Source of the DNA: JAXMDS01 sp043777815
GTDB taxonomy: Bacteria > Pseudomonadota > Alphaproteobacteria > Rickettsiales > Rickettsiaceae
Reading direction: 5' to 3'
Assembly: GCA_043777815.1 (NCBI GenBank)
Contig: JAYWHH010000011.1
Span: forward strand, 1-51,380
DNA length: 51,380 nt
Of the stretch, positions 34,188-43,707 are shown piece by piece. The notes beneath the pieces are model-generated. The model did not search any database. It had not been told where the DNA came from and saw nothing but the letters and a program-made list of their open reading frames with translations. Every line of letters starts with the position of its first letter. Within the stretch, counting starts at the first letter, position 1. A program made the position numbers and the translations under genes.

Positions 34188-36701
34188 ATGAAACGTAATG
34201 AGCCCCCTTTCACACCTGATATAAAAAAAGATGTTTATGATAATACTGCAGAAACTTCACATATTGCACATATAGATGTGATAAATGAGTTATATGAAGG
34301 GTTTTCTGAGGAATTTTCTAAAAATAATGACGATAATATTAAATGGCTTAAGGACTGTATTAATGATTTTATGAGAATAATAATCAAAAGTTATGAGAAT
34401 ATTAAGTACGACATGCATACTAGTGCAACACTAATACATAAATTGGCAGTATTTATAAATAAAAACTCTAAAGATATCAATGAGGAGCTCATAAAGCAAT
34501 TTAAAGAAATTGTATATGAAATTTTATCACCGTTATATGATATAAAGCTAGAATATTATGCTCTAAATAATTGTGATAAATCAATTGATTATATGTTTTG
34601 TACATATGATTATATAAAACAATATAATCAAGGTTCTAAGATGGATCAATCAAAAAACATTCCAGAAACTAGACCAGAGGCGATACATGATTTTGCAAAA
34701 CATATTCTTTTCTCACTAAAAGGAATGGAAAAATTATATAATTTTGTTGAAAAAAATAAATCGACCCTTATCAACAGCTTGAGTGACTTAAAAAAAGGAA
34801 AAACATTATCAAGTTATATCCAAAAGTTATGTATACAGCTTGAGAATGTCTTAAAAGAGCCTTTCATAAAAACAGAGATTTTTGTAACAGCATTAAGTGA
34901 GTCATTAAACAAAGTTAAGTCAGATATTGAAAAGTTCGATGAAACAAAATTATCCAAAGAACCAATAGCAGTCACAAAATTAACAGCGACAGCATTAGAA
35001 AAAAAATTCATTTTTGATAACTCTAAAGGTCAGCAAATTTTTGAATATTATAAAGATAAATTCTTAATTTCAACGGGAGAATTTTCTATATTTCAAAATA
35101 AGACTGATATCAAAAATGATTATTATCGATTGAACGTATCTAAAATACCATCTTCATTTCCAGATTATAAACCTTTTGATAGTAAAAAAGGGGCTGGTAT
35201 GAATTTTAAATTAGATCAATATGATGAATGGGATGACAATATTAGTTTAGCTGGCAATGCTCGAGGGCCTGAGAATCAACATTATTTAGCTATATTACCT
35301 AAGCAAAAAGAATATATTAAAATATTTTCGTTAACTATTGACAAATCATATTTAGATACTAAATCTAATGATATTATAAAAGATATAAATACAGTTTTTT
35401 TTCATACAAATGATTACATCACTAAGAGTAAAGAAGTCTCAAAATATTTTACAGTAAGTGCTTTTCTAATTACTAACATTAATAAAAATCAATTACTGTG
35501 TGTTCAAATTACCCTTAAGACTTATAATATTCAACTTATAGTTAATCAAGATGGGCAAATTTTTAGTAATTGTAACAATGCAACTAAAGAATTGATGGAA
35601 TTTGTTGAAGTTGATAATACAAAAAAAATTCCGCTTTTAGGAGCAGCGCAGTTTTTTATTAAGCGCGAACAAGATAACTTGATTATATGCGCCTATCAAA
35701 TGAGTCTAAATATTAAACTTGATTTTATGTTTAATGAATTGTTTAATGCATCGCAATTCAATAGGTCGATATTGGCATTTGATACAAAAAATATACCCCC
35801 TGCAGCTTCTAACTTTAAAAATAAAGATGATGAGACCAATTCTGAACTTGAAAATTCTCAGCTTTATACTTTTAACAATCTACTGTGTTATATTGATATT
35901 AACTTTAAGGAAGTTTCTTTTGAAGATAAACAGAATGCATTAATAGTTTATTGCGAGCAAAGTATAAATACAACAAAATCTTGTATTCTTAAAAATATTA
36001 TGCAATGTGAAGTTAAAAACTCTAGATACTTAAATAAACAGATTAAAGATCTAATTTGTGAATTTATGGACGTATACAGAATAAACCTTAATAAATATAA
36101 CAATGAAGATCTTAAGAATACATGGGTTAAGAAAATATCTAAAACATTGTTTTTAAATTTATTTAAAGTAGGCATGGATGAATTTAAAGATTTAACCGAG
36201 CAAACTACAATGTGTATAATCAAACTTGCAATTGAGAAATTTTTACATAATGATTATACGCCCTATATTAATCACAGTGATTTTAAAAACCTAAAATTAA
36301 TTGTTAATAAAATTAAACTCTTGATAGAAAATGATTCAGATCTTAAGCTTCTCAATTATGGTGCTGATGTATTATATTCTCTAATTAGTATAGATGATAC
36401 TACTGATTTAGATGCTGCTGATTCAATTTATAATGAAGTTGCTAATTACGTTTACGATGCAAAGCGTAAAAATTATGAAAATATGAACATAGAACATTTT
36501 AGTACTCAAACATCGGAGCAAGAAATACGTCTAATGGAGGGAGAGTATAATATGCATCTAGCAGCTAAGAAATATAATATAAATTTACTAGCTGGAGAAA
36601 ATGATATGAATCTAATTGGGCAAGAACGTTATATGAGCGAAGACGAAGATGATATGAGTCTAATTGGGCAAGAACGTTATATGAGCGAAGACTCAGAATG
36701 A
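34188..36701 (+). CDS. Family B protein B2, function unknown
   Basis: 837 residues, paralogue of B1. The N-terminal helical region shares the run MHTSATLIHKLAVFINKNSK and RPEAIHDFAKHILFSLKGMEKLYNFVEKNK. The core shares KIFSLTIDKSYLDTKS, LITNINKNQLLCVQITL and QLIVNQDGQIFSN. An extra segment of about 45 residues (about 320-365) is absent from B1. The C-terminal 110 residues are nearly identical to B1, except that DDMxLIGQERYMSED is present twice. No signal peptide or membrane span. It follows B1 after 280 bp. Confidence 0.8.
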   Translation: MKRNEPPFTPDIKKDVYDNTAETSHIAHIDVINELYEGFSEEFSKNNDDNIKWLKDCINDFMRIIIKSYENIKYDMHTSATLIHKLAVFINKNSKDINEELIKQFKEIVYEILSPLYDIKLEYYALNNCDKSIDYMFCTYDYIKQYNQGSKMDQSKNIPETRPEAIHDFAKHILFSLKGMEKLYNFVEKNKSTLINSLSDLKKGKTLSSYIQKLCIQLENVLKEPFIKTEIFVTALSESLNKVKSDIEKFDETKLSKEPIAVTKLTATALEKKFIFDNSKGQQIFEYYKDKFLISTGEFSIFQNKTDIKNDYYRLNVSKIPSSFPDYKPFDSKKGAGMNFKLDQYDEWDDNISLAGNARGPENQHYLAILPKQKEYIKIFSLTIDKSYLDTKSNDIIKDINTVFFHTNDYITKSKEVSKYFTVSAFLITNINKNQLLCVQITLKTYNIQLIVNQDGQIFSNCNNATKELMEFVEVDNTKKIPLLGAAQFFIKREQDNLIICAYQMSLNIKLDFMFNELFNASQFNRSILAFDTKNIPPAASNFKNKDDETNSELENSQLYTFNNLLCYIDINFKEVSFEDKQNALIVYCEQSINTTKSCILKNIMQCEVKNSRYLNKQIKDLICEFMDVYRINLNKYNNEDLKNTWVKKISKTLFLNLFKVGMDEFKDLTEQTTMCIIKLAIEKFLHNDYTPYINHSDFKNLKLIVNKIKLLIENDSDLKLLNYGADVLYSLISIDDTTDLDAADSIYNEVANYVYDAKRKNYENMNIEHFSTQTSEQEIRLMEGEYNMHLAAKKYNINLLAGENDMNLIGQERYMSEDEDDMSLIGQERYMSEDSE

Positions 36702-37019
36702 TTCTTAAATATCAACTTTCCTTAATTTAATATTAATTTTCTATCTTTAGAACCAGGCGCGTCAGGCACAAAATGAGCATGATTGCAATTAATTCAATCG
36801 CTCAAAGTTGCTCAAATATGATTTCAATAAATCTAATAAACAATATTATGATGAAGAAATCAGAGAAAGAAGCAAAAATGAAGTATATTTCATAAAATTC
36901 TTTCATGTGATGCTATTTTTTGATATTTATTAAAAATTTATTAGTAGTCTTACTAATATTGTATTATACTAATTTATTTTTTAATTTAGTGTATAATTAT
37001 TGAATTAAAAATAAAAACT
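36702..37019. other. Plain AT-rich spacer before B3
   Basis: No gene or clear tandem repeat. Near its end lie a perfect 7-bp-arm dyad (ATTAGTA/TACTAAT, 36940-36957) and a TATAAT at about 36991-36996, about 25 bp before the B3 start. Confidence 0.5.
36940..36957 (+). promoter_or_regulatory. ATTAGTA-N4-TACTAAT dyad before B3
   Basis: Perfect 7-bp arms, 62 bp before the B3 start codon, so farther away than in B1/B2 and with different spacing. It may be an upstream operator or chance in AT-rich DNA. Confidence 0.35.
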
Positions 37020-39416
37020 ATGCAAAAAAATATTAACAATAAAAGTATTAAAGTTAGAAAAATAGATCCTTTAGGTAAACCTTTTCATTTAAATAAACAA
37101 TTTCAGATTCAGCATCATTTAGAGCGCGATTACGATGAAATGTTCAATGAATATGAAAAAAATGAGAGATCTCTGGCTTTTAGATCAGATTTAAGTAAAT
37201 TTCTTAAAGTTTTTTTTAATCTTGGTGAATTTCAAGCAAGTGATTTGAGTAAAATTGTATCTCTCATATATCAATTTATATTAAAAGACTTAGATAGGCT
37301 TCAAGATTATATAGTTCTCAAGCCAGGAGAAGATGAATGTTTGTTTAAAGATAAATTTTTGCAATTTTTTGATTGTGTAATAGACAACTTGGATAAGTTA
37401 TATATACATGAGTCATTGATACCAATTTCTTCCCTACTGGAAAAAAACAAATATTATGCAGCGCGTAAATTACTTGAGAATAGTGCGATTTTGTTACCTG
37501 ATGATAGGATAGAATACATAAGAGATTATATAATTGCAAAGAAATCAGATGGGTTAAAAGAACTTTTAAGTAATTTAAAACATTTGCACGTTCTTTTGAG
37601 TGAAATTCATGAATCAGATTTAAAAATTTCAGGAAAAACTTTAATAGTTAAAATAAATGACTTATTAAACTTATTACCAAATAAAATTATAAAATTTTTA
37701 GAACTAACAAAGAGTTGGTTAGATAAATATGAAGTAGAGGGACCTCTTGCTAAAAAAATGATAACAGTATGTAGTGACGGCTATACTTGGAATATAAATG
37801 ATAAAAATAAACCACTATTTTTAGCAGAAAAAGATTGTTGGAATAAAGAAAATCAAGAAAGTCAATTAAATAATTTAAAAGTGGAAATTTTGCCAAAAGA
37901 AAATATTTTTGTGTCATTAGGTAAAATAGAAAGATATATAATGAAAAGTACTTTTTATAATAAGTCTTATGATTTTATTGGTTGTAAAAATATAAATGTC
38001 TTGATTGATGTAAATGCGTTAGATAAGTGCAATTTTTATAATAAATTTTCAACAATACAAAGTATTAAGTTACAAACAGTTTTTATAAAAAAATATCCAT
38101 GCTTTATTAGGACTTGCTTAATTAAAGATTTAAACCAAAATCAATTACTTATTGTAGAACATCTCAAAGAATTCAAAAGTAATGAAAAGAATGCTTATAG
38201 CATGATTCCAGAAGGTAAAATGTTTTCAACACAGTTCATAATAGGAAATGAAAAAGCGGTTACTAATTACATGACATATTCAGGCAAAGTTTCTATTGAA
38301 GAATTATGTACTGTACGTAAAAAATTAAACATTTTTACTAAATACAATCAAATATTAGTTGGTACAGATGATCAAGGCGATGTTATAATAAATACCAATC
38401 AAATTCAGTTAACTCTTAAAAAAGATATATTCATAGAAAAAGAAGCGAAATATACGTGTAACAATAGAAAAAATGCAAAGAAAAAAGACACGGATAATTT
38501 CAACCTTTTTTATGACAAAAATCCTATGGTTTTATTTGATACTGATGATAAGAATGTTCACAAGACTAAATCTTGTAAAAAAGATAAAATTGATAACGAC
38601 TTTTTTATCAAAAAAGGTAAAAAAAGTAAAAAATACGAAGATATAGAAGAATTTAATTCAGAAACAAAATGGAAAAATTTTTACGGCACAGTTAATGATC
38701 AAATCAAAAAATGTCCATCTAAATATAATTCAGTATTCGTCAAATTTTACATTATAGATATATCTGATCATATGGAAAATGAACATAATCAAAGCTGTGA
38801 GCAAAATAATTTTGCCTCTAAGATAATTCAATGTATTAGTGAACTAAAGCCACATAATAAAATATGTTCTATAGAAAAAACTGATCTTGATGCGATTAAT
38901 TACATAGAAGATAAAGAATATAATACAAATTTATTAACAAATTTTTTTAGTAGTATAGAGCTTTACTGTAAATATTCAACATATCAGGATTCTTTTTTTC
39001 CAATGATGCAAGAAGAAAAGAAGTTAATGACGCAAGAGGAAAAAGAGTTTAAGTATTTAGAAATGCAAAATGAATTTATGGAGAGAATGCATATAGAAAA
39101 TGATGACATTGAAATAGCAATTGAATGCATAGGTCAAAAATGTGATTTGAATGAAAATTATTTAATGAAGAAAAGGCGTGATATGAAAAATGATAACACC
39201 GAAATATTACAAAATATAAGGGAATATAATCATATGGTGATACAAAATGAATTTATATATGGAAATAGTTATGATGCTGAAATGTCACAAAATGAACGAG
39301 GATATGATTATATGATGATGCAAGATGAATTTATATATAGAAATAGTTATGAAGCTGAAATATTGCAAAATGAACGAGAATATGAATTTATATATGGGAA
39401 TAATTCTCATTTATAA
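37020..39416 (+). CDS. Divergent family B protein B3, function unknown
   Basis: 798 residues. Overall layout follows B1/B2: an N-terminal helical part (FKDKFLQFFDCVIDNLDKLY, KELLSNLKHLHVLLSEI), then a beta-rich core where CLIKDLNQNQLLIVEHLKEF...IPEGKMFSTQF aligns with B1 CLFTNVNKNQLLFVVL...TEDGQIFDN, and INTNQIQLTLKKDIF aligns with the B1 KMQLNIKFEIF. A Lys-rich insertion (about 480-550) is unique. The C-terminal 130 residues carry acidic/Met-rich repeats (MMQDEFIYRNSYEAEILQNERE). No signal peptide or membrane span. No known family recognised. Confidence 0.75.
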   Translation: MQKNINNKSIKVRKIDPLGKPFHLNKQFQIQHHLERDYDEMFNEYEKNERSLAFRSDLSKFLKVFFNLGEFQASDLSKIVSLIYQFILKDLDRLQDYIVLKPGEDECLFKDKFLQFFDCVIDNLDKLYIHESLIPISSLLEKNKYYAARKLLENSAILLPDDRIEYIRDYIIAKKSDGLKELLSNLKHLHVLLSEIHESDLKISGKTLIVKINDLLNLLPNKIIKFLELTKSWLDKYEVEGPLAKKMITVCSDGYTWNINDKNKPLFLAEKDCWNKENQESQLNNLKVEILPKENIFVSLGKIERYIMKSTFYNKSYDFIGCKNINVLIDVNALDKCNFYNKFSTIQSIKLQTVFIKKYPCFIRTCLIKDLNQNQLLIVEHLKEFKSNEKNAYSMIPEGKMFSTQFIIGNEKAVTNYMTYSGKVSIEELCTVRKKLNIFTKYNQILVGTDDQGDVIINTNQIQLTLKKDIFIEKEAKYTCNNRKNAKKKDTDNFNLFYDKNPMVLFDTDDKNVHKTKSCKKDKIDNDFFIKKGKKSKKYEDIEEFNSETKWKNFYGTVNDQIKKCPSKYNSVFVKFYIIDISDHMENEHNQSCEQNNFASKIIQCISELKPHNKICSIEKTDLDAINYIEDKEYNTNLLTNFFSSIELYCKYSTYQDSFFPMMQEEKKLMTQEEKEFKYLEMQNEFMERMHIENDDIEIAIECIGQKCDLNENYLMKKRRDMKNDNTEILQNIREYNHMVIQNEFIYGNSYDAEMSQNERGYDYMMMQDEFIYRNSYEAEILQNEREYEFIYGNNSHL

Positions 39417-39609
39417 GCTAGAATTGAATTTATAAGTCTTATTGTCATTTCGAAAGAGTATTAAAAAGAAGTTTATATATTTTATCATTGTGATTTTTAT
39501 TAGTCTTTATCTTAAATTTTAGTTTTTTACATAAGTCTTATTGTCATTTCGAAAGAGCATTAAAAAGAAGCTTATATATTTATATAAGACAGAGTATTAA
39601 GGGGGATTT
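39417..39609. repeat. Duplicated 50-bp unit before nrdB
   Basis: TAAGTCTTATTGTCATTTCGAAAGAG followed by ATTAAAAAGAAG occurs at about 39434-39480 and 39532-39578. AAGGGGG at 39599-39605, 4 bp before the nrdB start, is one of the few strong Shine-Dalgarno-like sites in the window. Confidence 0.65.
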
Positions 39610-40734
39610 ATGTTACAATTAGTAAATAATGTTTTCAAAGTTATGGTGTCCACAGATAATCAAGTTAAAATTAATACTGAACAAAACGAAGGATCAAGGT
39701 CAAATAAAAGCTTTCACAGTATTGCTTCCTCGAACTCAAATTTATTTCGTATAAGTCAAGGCTACAAACCATTCCATTATCCATGGGCTTATGAAAAATG
39801 GCAGACTCAACAAAAAATGCATTGGTTGGCTGAAGAAGTGCCAATGGCGGATGATGTTAGAGACTGGAAAATTAAGTTAACTGAATCTGAGCGCCATCTA
39901 TTAACTCAAATTTTTAGATTCTTTACTCAGTCAGAAATAGATGTAAGTAATTGCTATATGAATCATTACGGTAGAATTTTTAAGCCAGTAGAAATTAGCA
40001 TGATGTTAGCTGCTTTTTCTAATATGGAAACAATTCATATCGATGGTTATGCAAAAATATTAGAAACTTGTAGTATGCCAGAAGTTGAGTACAGTGCTTT
40101 TATGAAATACAAAGAAATGAAGGATAAGCATGAATATATGCAAAAATTTAGTATGGATAGTTTAGAAGATATTGGGTTTACTTTAGCCGCTTTTAGTGCT
40201 TTTACTGAAGGTTTACAATTGTTTTCGTCTTTCGCTATTTTGCTTAACTTCCCAAGGTTTAATAAGATGAGAGGAATGGGTCAAATTGTAAGTTGGTCAG
40301 TTAGAGATGAAAGCTTGCATGTTGATTCAATGATCAAGCTTTTTAGAGTTTTTGTAGAAGAGCATCCTCATATATATACTAAAGAATTTAGGAGTAATAT
40401 TTACAATACTTGTAATGCTATGGTTCATCACGAAGATGCTTTTATTGATTTAGCTTTTGAAATGGGTGATATTGAGGGCCTTAGTGCTAGAGAAATGAAA
40501 AAATATATTAGATATTTAGCGGATATTAGACTTATGCAGCTTGGCCTTAAGCCGGTCTATCAGATTGAGCAAAATCCACTACCTTGGCTCTCAACTATTT
40601 TGAATATTCCCGAATATGCTAACTTTTTTGAGACCCGTGCTACTACGTATGCTAAAAGTGCAACAACAGGTGAATGGGATGACGTATGGAAAGACTTTGA
40701 TGCTACGCACATGACTTCTCTTCATATAGACTAG
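39610..40734 (+). CDS. nrdB: Ribonucleoside-diphosphate reductase, beta (R2) subunit
   Basis: 374 residues, normal length. It carries the di-iron tyrosyl radical that starts ribonucleotide reduction in the alpha subunit. ETIHIDGY contains ligands Glu140 and His143 and a Tyr at 147 in the radical position, so it is a tyrosyl type, not the Phe-type class Ic. Further ligands are in FTEGLQLF and RDESLHVDS. The C terminus contains EWDDVWKDFDATHM before the end. The first Met is supported by AAGGGGG just upstream, although Met12 (MVSTDN) is also possible. nrdA is not in the window. A piece of its 3' region is echoed near 41150. Confidence 0.94.
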   Translation: MLQLVNNVFKVMVSTDNQVKINTEQNEGSRSNKSFHSIASSNSNLFRISQGYKPFHYPWAYEKWQTQQKMHWLAEEVPMADDVRDWKIKLTESERHLLTQIFRFFTQSEIDVSNCYMNHYGRIFKPVEISMMLAAFSNMETIHIDGYAKILETCSMPEVEYSAFMKYKEMKDKHEYMQKFSMDSLEDIGFTLAAFSAFTEGLQLFSSFAILLNFPRFNKMRGMGQIVSWSVRDESLHVDSMIKLFRVFVEEHPHIYTKEFRSNIYNTCNAMVHHEDAFIDLAFEMGDIEGLSAREMKKYIRYLADIRLMQLGLKPVYQIEQNPLPWLSTILNIPEYANFFETRATTYAKSATTGEWDDVWKDFDATHMTSLHID

Positions 40735-41517
40735 TAAAATACTTTAATTTTCGTTAGGAACGCTAATTTTTTTTTTAGACTCGCTAACTACTAGTGCAAT
40801 AGTCTAATATGAATATCTTTTAAGATAGATTTGTTGAAATGCCCTAACTTTTTTTTGGGGCCCTTTAACTTAAGATTCGTTAAATATGTTGAGATTAGTT
40901 AACTTTTTTAGCTCCTGTAACTTAAGGTTCGTTAACTATGTTGAACTCCGTTAACTTTTTTGTTAGTGCTTTCTAACTTGAGATTCGTTAAATATGTTGA
41001 ACTCCGTTAACTGTGGAACTTCGTTAACTTTTTTGTTGGTGCATTCTAACTTAAGTTTATTAACTTTATTATTGAACCTCTTTAAATTTTTTGGAGCCCT
41101 GTAACTTAAGGTTCGTTAACTGTGTTGAGCTCCGTTAACTTTTTTATGCCCGTGCTATTATACGTATGCTAACTAGTCAATAATTTAATATTAATATTTT
41201 TTAAAATAAGCTAGCACAATAATTTAGCAAATTCAAGCTTTGTTGTATTAGGGTTGTGCTAAACGCATAAAATAATATCTTAAAAAAAGCTTTAGTTAAT
41301 TCAATTCTACTAATCAACTATTATATTTAGGTAAAAGACTTATGAAATTAAAAATTTGTATATCATGAATAGACATAAAGTTTTTTTTATTAAAATAATT
41401 TAAATAAATTGCATTTTAATCAGTTTAATCAGTTTAATCAGTTAAAAAATTATAAATTTACTTTTTTTTCAAAAAACATGTTACAGTTATATAACTAATT
41501 AACATTTATAAAATAAA
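40735..41517. repeat. Spacer of GTTAACTTTTTT repeats with nrdB echo
   Basis: Seven to eight copies of a unit of about 50 bp, built from (T)TTCGTTAAATATGTTGA, CTCCGTTAAC and TTTTTTG with GTAACTTAAGG, at 40850-41140. At 41147-41220, CCCGTGCTATTATACGTATGCTAA and the following ACTAGTCAATAATTTAATATTAATAT resemble the nrdB 3' end and flank (about 40634-40660 and 40795-40820). No gene is seen. The last 150 bp are plain AT-rich DNA. Confidence 0.65.
41485..41496 (+). promoter_or_regulatory. AGTTATATAACT palindrome before B4
   Basis: A perfect 12-bp palindrome 21 bp before the start codon, comparable in place to the dyads before A1 and B1. Short enough to arise by chance. Confidence 0.35.
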
Positions 41518-43098
41518 ATGCAACAAAATAATTACATAGATGACGAAGAGGTTTTAAGAAAAAAATTAACAGAAATTGAAGAAAAGTTTTTGCAATATGC
41601 TGATAAAGACATTATTAATAATGTGAAAAATATTGACAGAGTTATTGAATGTTTTCCTCAATTATATTATAAGTATTCAAGACTTGCTGATAATTATTCA
41701 AGTCCTATTTATAATCTTATTTATAATGGAATAGATTTTATAAGAAAATATATTTCTATAAAAAAAATCGAAGAGTATAATAATTTGTCACACTATATAC
41801 ACATCAGAAAAGAAGAAAAATATAAATTTTTAGAACTTTTTGATATTATATTGAGCAATTTTGAAAAGATAGGAGAAGACATTTCTTTAAGTATTGATTC
41901 AAGAATAAAAATAACGGATTTATTGTTTGATGATGAATTTAATAAAGCAGTAAAAGAAGCATATAAAATAAATGGAGAAAAATTTATTGAATACTCTCGT
42001 GAAGAATATATATTCGAAATAGAAAAAATATTATTTATTAATAATAACTTCTTATCTAGTGTGCAAAATTTATATAATTTTGTTTATCAAGAATCTAATA
42101 TTGGGAAAGTTTCCTCAGGAGTAATGAACGCTAAGTCTAATATTGGGAAAGTTCCCTCAGAGGAAATGAAAAATAAGTTTAATATTTTTGATATTGTCAA
42201 TGTATTGTCAGATGAAAATAAAGTAAAATTAAATAAAAGTTTTTTAAAATTTAAAAACAAACAAGGGTATGATGTTGGAATATATAATTTAAAAGAAAAA
42301 CTATATTTAGAAATAAATTCTAATTATGATCATTATAAAGAATGCAAAAATTTTAATGGAAAATATGATGAAAATAAGATACTTGAAAAACTGCCAACAG
42401 TATATTTTGAACAATATCAAAAGATACAAAAATCTTTTTTAATTAATTTGTATCAAAATAAATCACTTAATAAAACAATGGATTATGAATCGATAAAAAT
42501 GAAATTCATTAAAGATATTTTTTTTACAATATTTGATAAAGTGGCGCACGAAGTTAAAAAATACAATCAATTTTTAAATAAATTTGAAATAAATGAGCTT
42601 CCATCACAATCTGAAAAAGCAGAAGAGAATAATGTTAAAATAGATAATCTAAAAAACAAATTATTTAAGAAAATACATAGCAACTATACGCATTATGACA
42701 ATTATAAGTTTTTAATTTCTAACCATGGTTGTTATAAACTTAGTTTCTATAGTTGTGAAAAAATACTTAAAATACTGCCAAAAGAATATTTTGAAGAATA
42801 TAAAAACATAAAAAAAACTTCTCTTGATCATTTGCATTCTGGTGAAACAATGATAACAATAAAGTTCTTTGAGGATATTTATCTCCCAGCATTTAATGAA
42901 TCTTCAACCAAATTTGAAGAATTGAAACCACAAAAAATGGAAATGAATATGGATATGATGGATACGAATATGGATATGATGGATACGAATATAGATATGA
43001 TTGATACGAATATAGATATGATTGATAATATGAACTGTCATTATGAATCTTATTACGATAAGATTTCAATTAATGAATTATTTGATTCAGAGTCTTAA
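41518..43098 (+). CDS. Helical protein B4, related to family B N terminus
   Basis: 526 residues. The first 200 resemble the family B helical region: KYKFLELFDIILSNFEKI and EIEKILFINNNFLSSVQNLYNFVYQES align with B1 FAEHILCSLEGLKALYNFVKNNE. The family B beta-rich core is missing. Instead, two repeats of about 75 residues occur: LKEKLYLEINSNYDHYKECK...KILEKLPTVYFEQYQKIQKSFL (about 258-315) and LKNKLFKKIHSNYTHYDNYK...KILKILPKEYFEEYKNIKKTSL (about 377-440). The tail has four MDMMDTNI-type units. No signal peptide or membrane span; function unknown. Confidence 0.75.
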   Translation: MQQNNYIDDEEVLRKKLTEIEEKFLQYADKDIINNVKNIDRVIECFPQLYYKYSRLADNYSSPIYNLIYNGIDFIRKYISIKKIEEYNNLSHYIHIRKEEKYKFLELFDIILSNFEKIGEDISLSIDSRIKITDLLFDDEFNKAVKEAYKINGEKFIEYSREEYIFEIEKILFINNNFLSSVQNLYNFVYQESNIGKVSSGVMNAKSNIGKVPSEEMKNKFNIFDIVNVLSDENKVKLNKSFLKFKNKQGYDVGIYNLKEKLYLEINSNYDHYKECKNFNGKYDENKILEKLPTVYFEQYQKIQKSFLINLYQNKSLNKTMDYESIKMKFIKDIFFTIFDKVAHEVKKYNQFLNKFEINELPSQSEKAEENNVKIDNLKNKLFKKIHSNYTHYDNYKFLISNHGCYKLSFYSCEKILKILPKEYFEEYKNIKKTSLDHLHSGETMITIKFFEDIYLPAFNESSTKFEELKPQKMEMNMDMMDTNMDMMDTNIDMIDTNIDMIDNMNCHYESYYDKISINELFDSES

Positions 43099-43707
43099 TC
43101 TGAATTTTCTTACAGCTACAAAGATATTATTAAAGTATTAAAAATCATTAGTTAGTAAATGTGCAGGGAAACATAAGCACTTGTAATAAGAGTGAATCAT
43201 GAATACTGGTTATTAAAATGTATTAACATGTAAATTAAACGTCTGGGTAAAGGCTCCAACGCTATAGTCTTCAAAAACATTATAAAAAGAATCTACAAAG
43301 CTCCTTGATAAAAGACTGTCAACACAAGGTCCCAATGTCAGAACTTGATAAAGACTCTAACACCAACTCTTTGATAAAAGCTTTCAGCACAAGACACTAC
43401 CAAGATATTTTGATAAAAACTACCAACACAAGGCTGTCAACGCTAACTTTTGATAAAAGCACCCAGCGCCGTAACTGCCAAAATTCTTTGATAAAAGCAC
43501 CCAGCGCCGTAACTACCAAGATCTTTTGATAAAAACTCCAAATTTTCAAAATGTATTAACATGCAAATCTAATTTTTGATAAAGTCCCCAACTTGATAAA
43601 AGCTCCAACACAAGGCACTACCAAGGTCTTTTGATAAAAACTCTAACTTGATAAAGGCCACAACGCTAACTTTTGATAAAAGTCCCCAACGCCGTAACTG
43701 CCAATCT
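43099..43707. repeat. Spacer of TTTTGATAAAAGC repeats with folC tail echoes
   Basis: About a dozen copies of (C)TTTTGATAAAAGC(A/T)CC with partners AACGCCGTAACTGCCAA and CAAGGCACTACCAAG. At 43549-43580 (AAAATGTATTAACATGCAAATCTAA) and 43216-43240 lie copies of the folC 3' end. TTTTGATAAAA is itself partly self-complementary. No gene is supported; a 74-codon plus-strand frame here is repeat DNA. Confidence 0.75.
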
